Shown: piece after piece, positions 17,116 through 24,827 of the stretch
How the letters are laid out: the number at the start of each line of letters is the position of its first letter
Position numbering within the stretch: position 1 is the stretch's first letter
Source of the DNA: JALQUL01 sp964556425
GTDB taxonomy: Bacteria > Pseudomonadota > Gammaproteobacteria > Burkholderiales > Burkholderiaceae_C
Length of the DNA: 64,000 bases
Assembly (NCBI GenBank): GCA_964556425.1
Contig: CAZKWC010000004.1
Span: forward strand, 1-64,000
Direction: 5' to 3'
The notes under the pieces: generated by a model
The model's database searches: none
Seen by the model: only the letters and a program-made list of their open reading frames with translations
What the model was told of the DNA's origin: nothing
Program-made: the position numbers and the translations under genes

Positions 17116-20100
17116 TTAAGACTTTTTATTGCCAGTTATAAACCGCCAAAACCGACCCATCAAGTGCTCGAAGTCATCCATAATGGTAAACACTGGCGGA
17201 ATTACCACCAAGCTTAAAATAGTCGAGGTAATTAAACCTCCAATTACCGCTACTGCCATAGGTGATCTAAAGCTAGAGTCAGCCGATCCTAAACCTAATG
17301 CAATTGGCATCATGCCCGCACCCATCGCAATAGTGGTCATAATAATCGGCCGTGCACGCTTATGACAAGCATCCATTAAGGCGTCAAATCGACTCATAGC
17401 AGCAAACGCAGGATGGCCATCACTTCCGTCGTTGCCTCGCCTTGCCACAATGGCATACTCCACCAATAAAATCGAGTTTTTAGTGGCAATACCCATCAGC
17501 ATAATGAGGCCAATGAGCGATGGCATAGAAAAACTTTTTTGAGCTATTAAGAGTCCAATAAAAGCACCTCCTAAAGACAAAGGCAAGGCGCATAAAATAG
17601 TAATCGGATGAAGCACATCTTTAAACAACAAAACCAATACTAAATAAATACATAAAATACCCGTTAGCATGGCCAGTCCAAAGCTGGCAAATAACTCACC
17701 CATCACTTCTGCATCGCCAATTTCCAGTTTTTTAACGCCTGGCGGTAACTGCCTAATTGCCGCTAATTCATCTACTTGTTTTGTGACTTCACCAAGCGGG
17801 ACGCCAGAGAGTTCAATTTCAAAATTAATATTTCTAGCACGGTCGTAACGATCAATCACCGCAGGACCACCGGTTAAAGATAAGGTAGCAACTTGACCCA
17901 ACATGACCGGTCCTTTACTGCCTGGTACGGCTAGGCGCTCTAAAACGCTTAGGTCTTGTCTTGATTGATCTTCAAGTTTGACCACAATAGGTACTTGCCT
18001 TTGTGATAAGTTGAGTTTAGGTAGGGCGGCATCATAATCGCCTACCGTTGCGACTCGCAAAGTGTCGGCAATCGCCACACTCGTCACCCCTAAATCAGCG
18101 GCTTTAGCGAGATCTGGTCTTACTGCTAACTCAGGGCGAATTAAACTGGCGGTAGAGGCAATACTGCCTAAACCAGGAATGGTCCGTAAATCTTTCTCTA
18201 CCGCTAAGGCAGCAGTTTGCAAAGCTTGCGGATCTTCACCGGTTAACACCAATACATATTTTTCGCCCGAACCACCCAAGCCAACTTTACTTCTAACTCC
18301 TGGAAGTACCTCTAAAGCTTTACGAATATCGGCCTCAATCACTTGCTTAACAGGCCTGTCTCCACGCTCATTCAAAATAATAGTAAGGGTTGCTTTTCGT
18401 GTTTCCGATGCACCTTTTGGCGAAAACGGATCAGCCCCTGCAGAGCCTCCACCTACTGTGGTGTAAACACTTTTAACATTCTTTACTTGAGCTACCACCA
18501 AACGGGCTTGTTCGGCAGCCGTTACGGTTTCTTTTAAAGTCGAACCAGGTGGTAACTCAATATAAACCTGTGTTTGAGAATTATCATCAGGCGGAATAAA
18601 ACCGGTAGGTAATAGTGGAATTAACATAAGTGAACCTACAAAAAATACGGCTGCGCCCACCATCGTAATCCAACGATGCACCGTACACCATTTTGCGATT
18701 TTTAAATAAAACGCCATCCAAAAAGGTTCTTTTTCTGCACCTACCAAAGGTTTTAATAAATAGGCGGCCATCATGGGAGTTAATACCCTTGCCACTAATA
18801 AAGAAGCACCAATGGCTAAAGCAGCAGTCCAACCAAATTGTTTAAAAAATTTCCCCGCAATACCACTCATAAAGGCGGTTGGCAAAAATACAGCAATGAG
18901 TGTAAAAGTGGTGGCAATCACGGCCATACCAATTTCATCGGCCGCTTCCATTGCGGCTTGATAAGGCGATTTACCCATACGCAAATGCCGAACAATATTT
19001 TCAACCTCCACAATCGCATCATCCACCAAAATACCTATCACCAAGGACAGGGCCAATAAACTCACGGTATTGACTGAAAAGCCTAAATAGGCCATGCCAA
19101 TAAACGCCGGAATAACCGATAAAGGCAAAGCCACTGCGGCCACAAAAGTAGCTCTAAAATCGCGCAGAAATAACCAAACCACCAAAACTGCTAAAATAGC
19201 ACCTTCATAAAGTGTATAAAGTGAATTGTTATACTCGTCTTCGACTGGTTGCACAAAGTTAAAGGCTTCGGTAATTTCAATATCAGGGTGTGCTTGTTTT
19301 AACTCTTCAAGCTTTGCTAATACGGCATTACCCACCGCTACTTCACTCTCACCACGGCTTCTGGAAACCTCAAAACCCACTACCGGCAAACCATTTAAAT
19401 AAGCCGCTGCACGTGGCTCAGCAATGCCATCTTGCACACTGGCAATCTGGTTCAAAGAGATTTTTTGACCGGTACTTAAAGTAATGGGTAACTCGCCAAT
19501 ATCTTGTGCGCTTTTACTAGTGGCAATAGTGCGCAAAGGTTGTTCAGCGCCACCTAAATCGACGCGACCACCTGCACTCTCGGTTTGCATCATACGCAAT
19601 TGTCTAGAGACATCCGTTGCAGTGGCACCAAAAGATTGTAGTTTTACAGGGTCTAGTTCAACATTGATTTGCCTGGTCACTCCGCCCACACGGTTTACGG
19701 CACCAACACCTCTCACTGATAATAATTTTTTAGTGATGTCGTTATCTACAAACCAACTTAAAGCTTCATTGTCCATGCTCGGTTGGCTAGCACCTTTGAC
19801 TGGCACGGAACGAATGGTAAAGGCTAAAATAGGCTGCGCCGCCATATCTAACTTACTCACCATTGGCTCAGTTATATCGCTAGGTAAATCGCCTCTTACT
19901 CGACTAACCGCAGAACGCACTTCATCTAGCGCTTCTTGAACTGGTTTTTCAATTCTAAATTCAGCGGTAATGGTGACCGAGCCGTCTTGCACCTTGGTAT
20001 AAATATGTTTAATACCTTGCAGTGAAGCTACTGAGTCTTCAATTTTTCTAGCAACATCGGTTTCGAGTTGAGCCGGTGCGGCCCCTGGCAAACCAGCCAC

Positions 20101-20253
20101 CACCGTAATAGTGGGCAAATCAATATCAGGAAAGTTTTGTACCTTCATGCTATTAAAAGAAATCATGCCCGCAAAAGTAAGCAGTACAAACAGCATAATA
20201 GCTGGTACTGGATTTTTAATCGACCAAGATGAAATATTCATAATATGATGCAA
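17116..20253 (-). CDS. RND-family multidrug efflux pump, inner-membrane subunit
   Basis: Proton-driven pump of the hydrophobe/amphiphile efflux (HAE-1, AcrB/MdtC-like) group, 1045 residues. It has an N-terminal membrane segment (NPVPAIMLFVLLTFAGMISF), a periplasmic porter loop starting FPDIDLPTITVV, six central membrane helices containing SLLALSLVIGILVDDAIVEVEN (the conserved GxxVDDAIVxVEN with the proton-relay Asp pair), a second porter loop and six C-terminal helices with LIMLMGIATKNSILLVEYA. Length and layout are complete. An in-frame ATG 12 bases downstream (MNISSWSI) is an equally plausible start; AAGGA lies four bases before the first ATG. Last gene of the efflux operon, three bases after the adaptor gene. 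Confidence 0.96.
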   Translation of the reverse strand: MHHIMNISSWSIKNPVPAIMLFVLLTFAGMISFNSMKVQNFPDIDLPTITVVAGLPGAAPAQLETDVARKIEDSVASLQGIKHIYTKVQDGSVTITAEFRIEKPVQEALDEVRSAVSRVRGDLPSDITEPMVSKLDMAAQPILAFTIRSVPVKGASQPSMDNEALSWFVDNDITKKLLSVRGVGAVNRVGGVTRQINVELDPVKLQSFGATATDVSRQLRMMQTESAGGRVDLGGAEQPLRTIATSKSAQDIGELPITLSTGQKISLNQIASVQDGIAEPRAAAYLNGLPVVGFEVSRSRGESEVAVGNAVLAKLEELKQAHPDIEITEAFNFVQPVEDEYNNSLYTLYEGAILAVLVVWLFLRDFRATFVAAVALPLSVIPAFIGMAYLGFSVNTVSLLALSLVIGILVDDAIVEVENIVRHLRMGKSPYQAAMEAADEIGMAVIATTFTLIAVFLPTAFMSGIAGKFFKQFGWTAALAIGASLLVARVLTPMMAAYLLKPLVGAEKEPFWMAFYLKIAKWCTVHRWITMVGAAVFFVGSLMLIPLLPTGFIPPDDNSQTQVYIELPPGSTLKETVTAAEQARLVVAQVKNVKSVYTTVGGGSAGADPFSPKGASETRKATLTIILNERGDRPVKQVIEADIRKALEVLPGVRSKVGLGGSGEKYVLVLTGEDPQALQTAALAVEKDLRTIPGLGSIASTASLIRPELAVRPDLAKAADLGVTSVAIADTLRVATVGDYDAALPKLNLSQRQVPIVVKLEDQSRQDLSVLERLAVPGSKGPVMLGQVATLSLTGGPAVIDRYDRARNINFEIELSGVPLGEVTKQVDELAAIRQLPPGVKKLEIGDAEVMGELFASFGLAMLTGILCIYLVLVLLFKDVLHPITILCALPLSLGGAFIGLLIAQKSFSMPSLIGLIMLMGIATKNSILLVEYAIVARRGNDGSDGHPAFAAMSRFDALMDACHKRARPIIMTTIAMGAGMMPIALGLGSADSSFRSPMAVAVIGGLITSTILSLVVIPPVFTIMDDFEHLMGRFWRFITGNKKS

Positions 20254-20256
20254 TCC

Positions 20257-21447
20257 TTATTGAGCGGCAGAAGCAGAGGGCTTGGCATTTTGTAATGCAG
20301 TGGCAACTACCTTTACCATGTCTCCATCATTTAAAAATCCGGCTCCATTTGCGACAAGTAATGTCTCTGGAGGTAAGGGAGTTAATAGTTCAACTTGTGT
20401 ACCTACAATGCGCCCGGTTTGTACTTTGAGTCGAGTCACACGTAAATCCGGATTGACCTTAAAGACATAAGAGAATCCATCACGTACCACTAAAGCAGTT
20501 TGCTCTAGAGTTTGTGCCTGACTCATCCCTAAATTAAACTCGCCACGAGCGAACATACCTGCTTTAATCGCATTGGTGCCTGCTGGCAAATCAACATATA
20601 CCAAAGCCGCGCGGGTTTGCGGGTCTAGGCTTGGTGCAATGGATCTAACTTTACCACTGAGCATAGCGCCAGCTAAACCTTTTACCTTCACCTCGGAGCC
20701 GACTTTTACGCGGGCTAATTCGTCTGAAGTGAGTTCACCTCGCCACTCTAGACGACTTTGACGAATTAATTTAAACAGCTCAGCTCCTGTGCCAGCGACT
20801 GTTCCTACGGCTGCATTGCGAGCTGAAATAATGCCGTCATCTGGAGCGACCACTTGGGCTTGCTTAAGACGAATAGTTTGAGCATCTAACATGGCTTGTG
20901 CCGCTTGAACTCTTGCCTGAGCTGACTTGGCAGCTGTTAAATATTGTTCAATTTGTTGCGCACTTAAAGCACCTGTACCTTTTAAAGCATTGGCTCTTTC
21001 AGCATTAGCATTGGCATCTAAAAGATTGGCTTTAGCTTCTAATAAATTGGCTTGAGTTTGTGCGACTTCTGCCTGCACTGACTCAGCGGCAAAAGTGGCT
21101 AAAACTTGACCTTTTTTTACTACATCACCCACATTGACCAATACTTGGTTAATGCGTAAACCATTGCTTAAAGAGCCCACACTTGCCTCTTGCCAAGCGG
21201 TAATATTGCCGTTGGCAGAAAAAGTCATGGGTAACTGATTTTGAACGGTTTTAATAGTAGTAACAGTGAGGGCTGCCTTACCTGGTTTCGCTTCAGCTAG
21301 AGAAGCTTTTGCCTCTTGTGAGGCTGCCATACTAGGGCTATTTTTAGCATCATCGCCACAAGCGGTTAAACCTAATGCAAGCATCAAGGACAAACCAAGT
21401 GGAATAAAGAGAGAGGCGGGTTGAGAGTTCATCTGATTGACTTTCAT
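20257..21447 (-). CDS. RND efflux periplasmic adaptor lipoprotein
   Basis: Membrane-fusion protein linking the RND pump to the outer-membrane channel. The start chosen is ATG 21447-21445 (MKVNQMNSQPASLF), which gives a lipoprotein signal with a Lys in the n-region and the lipobox LTAC; 396 residues. The frame extends to a TTG at 21492, and a second ATG lies at 21432. Recognisable parts are the first half of the barrel-sandwich (GLRINQVLVNVGDVVKKGQVLATF), a coiled-coil hairpin rich in Ala, Gln and Glu, the returning APDDGIISARNAAVGT strand and a beta-barrel (KVGSEVKVKG). Second structural gene of the operon, 104 bases after the outer-membrane factor gene. Confidence 0.93.
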   Translation of the reverse strand: MKVNQMNSQPASLFIPLGLSLMLALGLTACGDDAKNSPSMAASQEAKASLAEAKPGKAALTVTTIKTVQNQLPMTFSANGNITAWQEASVGSLSNGLRINQVLVNVGDVVKKGQVLATFAAESVQAEVAQTQANLLEAKANLLDANANAERANALKGTGALSAQQIEQYLTAAKSAQARVQAAQAMLDAQTIRLKQAQVVAPDDGIISARNAAVGTVAGTGAELFKLIRQSRLEWRGELTSDELARVKVGSEVKVKGLAGAMLSGKVRSIAPSLDPQTRAALVYVDLPAGTNAIKAGMFARGEFNLGMSQAQTLEQTALVVRDGFSYVFKVNPDLRVTRLKVQTGRIVGTQVELLTPLPPETLLVANGAGFLNDGDMVKVVATALQNAKPSASAAQ

Positions 21448-21551
21448 TTTAAACTTTAAATACCTTATCTTGATGGAGTGGATGTCATACAAAATGACGG
21501 ACTACTAAACTATTTTTTCGAATTCAAATGGGAGAGGTGATTGCATTGATA

Positions 21552-23060
21552 TTAACTATTGGATTTACTTTCCCAACCACCACCCAATACTCTGTACAAA
21601 CTAATCCAGGCATTCATACGATTAAGTTCGGCTACATGAAGACCCATTTTTGCTGACAACATTTGACGTTTGGCTTCTTCCATTTGTAAACCACTTAACA
21701 TGCCTTGTTTAAGTTGTAACTCAGAAGAACGTAATATTTGGCTTGCTGCTTTGAAAGCCGCTTGGGCAGATTGCGACTGCTCATCGGTGGCTTGTAATAA
21801 GCTTAATGCGTCTTGTGTTTCTTGCACCGCTTGACGCACTTTAGCCTGATAAACCACTACCGCTTGGTCATATTGCGCATTAGCAATTTTTTCTTGAGCC
21901 GCAATTTTTCCACCCTCAAAAATGGGTAAGGTAAATGCCAAAGGACCAATTGACCATGTTTTTAAATTAGTCGTTATATCAGCAGAGTTGGCCCTAATTG
22001 CAGTAACAGAACCACTAAGACCAAGTCGCGGTAAAAATTGCCTTTGGGCTTGCCCTACTTCTGCACTGGCTGCGGCCACTTCATTTTCTGCTGCCCAGAC
22101 ATCGGGTCGTTGGCTTAATAATTGGGCTGGTACTGTTGGCACAACAGGCATCATGACACTAGCCGGAAAAAATTCAGTGGTATTAGCTACAGAGCTCAAT
22201 TTTTTTAACTTAGCTTCATCAAGGCCGGTTAAGGCATACAAAGCAGATTGAAGCGATCGGCACTGTGCATTAACTTGTGCTAAGTTAGTCTCGCTTTGTG
22301 ATAGCGCCAAAACCGAATAGGACGACTGCACAGCCGACATAAAACCATTTTTTACCAATAAGTCATTCAGCCTTTGTGTTTCTTTTAAAGATTGAACTTG
22401 TTGTGCATTGCTACTGGCCATGCGCTCACAATTAAGCAAGTTGTAATACAGGGTGGCTACTTCAGCTGCCACACTTACTCTAGCCTCATGCCAAGCAGCT
22501 TGACTACCTTGTACTCTTTTATTGGCCGCGTCTTTACCCAAAGACAAACTGCCCCATAAATCTAACTCCCAGCTCGCTTGTAAACTACCACTAAGCATAT
22601 TAGCCACAGGATAAGTGGGGTCTGTGCGGCCTCGACTAATGCCAAGGCTTGCTGATAAATTGGGCACTCCCGTTGCTTGGCTAATGGTTTGCTGGGCCCT
22701 GGCTTGCTCAATTCTTGTTTTAGCAAGTGCTAAAGTAGGACTTAATTTTTGGGCATCTGCAATCAGCTCCAGCAAAACTGGGTCTTTTAAGCTTGCCCAC
22801 CATTGATTGAGATCGGCTAAAGAACCTTTATGAGGAATCAAGGTAGGTGTAGCACTAGTCGAATTGGAAATTGGCTTAATATCGTTTGGTGGTGCCGTCA
22901 ATGAACTCAACCATTTAGGTAAGACCATACTATCGGGGCTACTAGGCTGTGTAAATAGCGTACAAGCACCTAATAATACTGGGATAGTCACATACACCAA
23001 AATTCTTGGATTGAGTATCAAAACTTTCTGCGCTTGATGATTCAGGTTGATTTTTTTCAT
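21552..23060 (-). CDS. Outer-membrane factor, NodT-type efflux lipoprotein
   Basis: TolC-like trimeric channel subunit of the efflux system, 502 residues. The lipoprotein signal has lipobox LGAC at about residues 30-33 in a rather long leader (MKKINLNHQAQKVLILNPRIL...). Two OEP repeats follow, with the typical helical barrel sequences ARVSVAAEVATLYYNLLNCE and LLSQRPDVWAAENEVAAASAEVGQAQRQFLPRL, and the second-half VVYQAKVRQAVQETQDAL. It follows the TetR gene by 37 bases and precedes the adaptor gene, so the set is a complete tripartite pump. Confidence 0.95.
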   Translation of the reverse strand: MKKINLNHQAQKVLILNPRILVYVTIPVLLGACTLFTQPSSPDSMVLPKWLSSLTAPPNDIKPISNSTSATPTLIPHKGSLADLNQWWASLKDPVLLELIADAQKLSPTLALAKTRIEQARAQQTISQATGVPNLSASLGISRGRTDPTYPVANMLSGSLQASWELDLWGSLSLGKDAANKRVQGSQAAWHEARVSVAAEVATLYYNLLNCERMASSNAQQVQSLKETQRLNDLLVKNGFMSAVQSSYSVLALSQSETNLAQVNAQCRSLQSALYALTGLDEAKLKKLSSVANTTEFFPASVMMPVVPTVPAQLLSQRPDVWAAENEVAAASAEVGQAQRQFLPRLGLSGSVTAIRANSADITTNLKTWSIGPLAFTLPIFEGGKIAAQEKIANAQYDQAVVVYQAKVRQAVQETQDALSLLQATDEQSQSAQAAFKAASQILRSSELQLKQGMLSGLQMEEAKRQMLSAKMGLHVAELNRMNAWISLYRVLGGGWESKSNS

Positions 23061-23097
23061 TGCTAAAGTGTTTTAAATAAATACAAATACGGAGAAC

Positions 23098-23790
23098 TTA
23101 CAATTTTTTGGAACGAACCAGTCTTTCTGACTCCACCATGGCTTGGGCATAAATGACGAGTTGCTCGGTATAAGAGTCAATTGCTTCTGTAGAACCTGTC
23201 AAATTAGGCATTAATTGCGTGACTACGTCTCTGGAAACCATTACATGTACTCCTAAACCGACAATAGAAAATGCCAATCGCCGAATGGAGTCATCTACCG
23301 CTTTTAATTGAAGCTCCTTGATTAATCGAGCTTGTAAAGCAGCTAACATAGGGGCAATTTTGAATTGAATTTCATGCTCCCATAAACCTGTTGGTTCAAT
23401 CATTTCACGCATTTGTAAACGAACACGCCAAGCGGCTAACTCACCCAATTTTAAAGGTTCAGTAAAACCTTGCAACAGTTTTCGTAAAAAATCAGATAAG
23501 TTGAGCGACTCTGGTGCAGAAAAATCTGCTAACCATAGTTCGTCGGCCCCCCCACACTGGTGAGTATGCGTAAAAGCGGCCTTATAAAGTCCTTTTTTGT
23601 CTCCAAAATAATAACTAATAGCCGAAATATTGACTTTTGCATCTTGTGCCAAGTCTCGAATTGAAGTGTTCGCAAAACCTTTTTCGGCAAATAACCTTAG
23701 GGCAGCGATTAATAATCTTTGTTGAGCCGCACTAGCCACAAATTCTTGCTTAGATGGCAGGTAAGTCAAATTGGGTTCAATGTTTCTCAT
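23098..23790 (-). CDS. TetR-family regulator of the efflux operon
   Basis: A 230-residue repressor-type protein with the TetR helix-turn-helix at about 20-66 (LLIAALRLFAEKGFANTSIRDLAQDAKVNISAISYYFGDKKGLYKAAF) and a C-terminal helical domain resembling the CecR/YbiH type. It heads the operon regulator-OMF-adaptor-pump, all on the minus strand, so it probably represses itself and the pump. Two perfect palindromes lie just upstream at 23816-23842. The ligand is unknown. Confidence 0.94.
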   Translation of the reverse strand: MRNIEPNLTYLPSKQEFVASAAQQRLLIAALRLFAEKGFANTSIRDLAQDAKVNISAISYYFGDKKGLYKAAFTHTHQCGGADELWLADFSAPESLNLSDFLRKLLQGFTEPLKLGELAAWRVRLQMREMIEPTGLWEHEIQFKIAPMLAALQARLIKELQLKAVDDSIRRLAFSIVGLGVHVMVSRDVVTQLMPNLTGSTEAIDSYTEQLVIYAQAMVESERLVRSKKL

Positions 23791-23815
23791 AATCGTGAAT
23801 TAAATCACATATTTC

Positions 23816-23842
23816 AAACAATTGTTTAAATCAAACGTTTGA
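23816..23842. promoter_or_regulatory. Two adjacent palindromes, candidate TetR operator
   Basis: Perfect 12-base palindromes AAACAATTGTTT (23816-23827) and TCAAACGTTTGA (23831-23842), centres 15 bases apart, 26 bases upstream of the regulator's ATG and within the 96-base divergent promoter region shared with the M14 peptidase gene. The spacing fits two overlapping dimer sites. Binding is inferred. Confidence 0.5.
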
Positions 23843-23886
23843 CCCTACAATATTTATGCACTTTTGATATTTAAAAACTGTCTAGA

Positions 23887-24750
23887 ATGGGTAAAATCCA
23901 AGCTATGCCGATTCAAAAAACCTTTAAGTCCCTTCGCTATTTTTGCCTAAGTTCATTACTTTTATTGTCTTTAGCGACTCAAGCCAAAGTCAAAGACCCA
24001 TGCCCTGATTGGGGTGCCAGAGTAAAAAGCTTTCCAGTCGCAATTTGTCAAAGCGCTAATGTTCAACCTAGCAATGGTAGAACTGTTCGTGGGCGCACTA
24101 TTTATTTTCAAGATACTGGACCAGTTAATGCCAGCTCTAGGGTATTAGTCATTGGCACCATTCATGGCGATGAGCAATCCTCTGCTTCATTGGCCTTTCA
24201 TTGGCTCAATTATGCACAAAAAAATAATCTCAACACCCATTGGCGTTTTATTCCTATAGTCAACCCAGACTCATTAATGAGTAAGCCATCGCGCCGAACC
24301 AATGCCAACGGTGTTGATTTAAACCGTAATTTTCCAACGCCTAACTGGGATCAAGAGGCAAAAAAACACTGGGAGATTCGTACTCGCAAAGATCCTAGGC
24401 GCTTTCCAGGTAATCAATCTTTAAGCGAGCCAGAAAGCAAATTTATAGTCGAGCAAATTAACACTTTCAAACCTACTCTAATAGTAAGTATTCATGCGCC
24501 CTATGGCGTTCTTGATTTTGATGGTCCTAAAGCCCCTCCCAAAAGGTTAGGCTTTTTATATTTAGACCAAGTCGGTATTTTTCCAGGTTCTTTAGGTAAT
24601 TACAGTGGGGTACACAGAGGTATTCCGGTCGTCACAGTTGAATTACCAAACTCACTCGATATTCCACCACCTTTAGAAATCACTAAAATGTGGACCGACC
24701 TTACTGCTTGGATGAATCAAACGTTTTCAGAAACAGCTAAACGTCCTTAA
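23887..24750 (+). CDS. M14-family zinc carboxypeptidase, exported
   Basis: A 287-residue metallopeptidase with a signal peptide (SLRYFCLSSLLLLSLATQA, cleavage near residue 33). Met7 (position 23905) is an alternative start giving a more usual leader. Zinc ligands are His93 and Glu96 (IGTIHGDEQSS) and His203 (SIHAPYG); Arg/Asn substrate-binding positions appear in NGVDLNRNFP (141-150) and the general base is Glu252 (VTVELPNS). The closest functional group I recognise is murein-tripeptide amidase (MpaA-like), which suggests trimming of peptidoglycan peptides in the periplasm; the substrate is not proven. It is divergent from the tetR gene. Confidence 0.87.
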   Translation: MGKIQAMPIQKTFKSLRYFCLSSLLLLSLATQAKVKDPCPDWGARVKSFPVAICQSANVQPSNGRTVRGRTIYFQDTGPVNASSRVLVIGTIHGDEQSSASLAFHWLNYAQKNNLNTHWRFIPIVNPDSLMSKPSRRTNANGVDLNRNFPTPNWDQEAKKHWEIRTRKDPRRFPGNQSLSEPESKFIVEQINTFKPTLIVSIHAPYGVLDFDGPKAPPKRLGFLYLDQVGIFPGSLGNYSGVHRGIPVVTVELPNSLDIPPPLEITKMWTDLTAWMNQTFSETAKRP

Positions 24751-24827
24751 AGTAAAAGTCTAATTACTCCCGCCCCTCCAAATTTCAAGGCTCGCTTCTA
24801 AAAGGTGAGCCTTGAAAACTTTAATAC

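Noticed and set aside
17129..19939. Several plus-strand open frames across the RND pump gene
   Set aside because: They are antisense shadows of a long conserved coding region and match no family.
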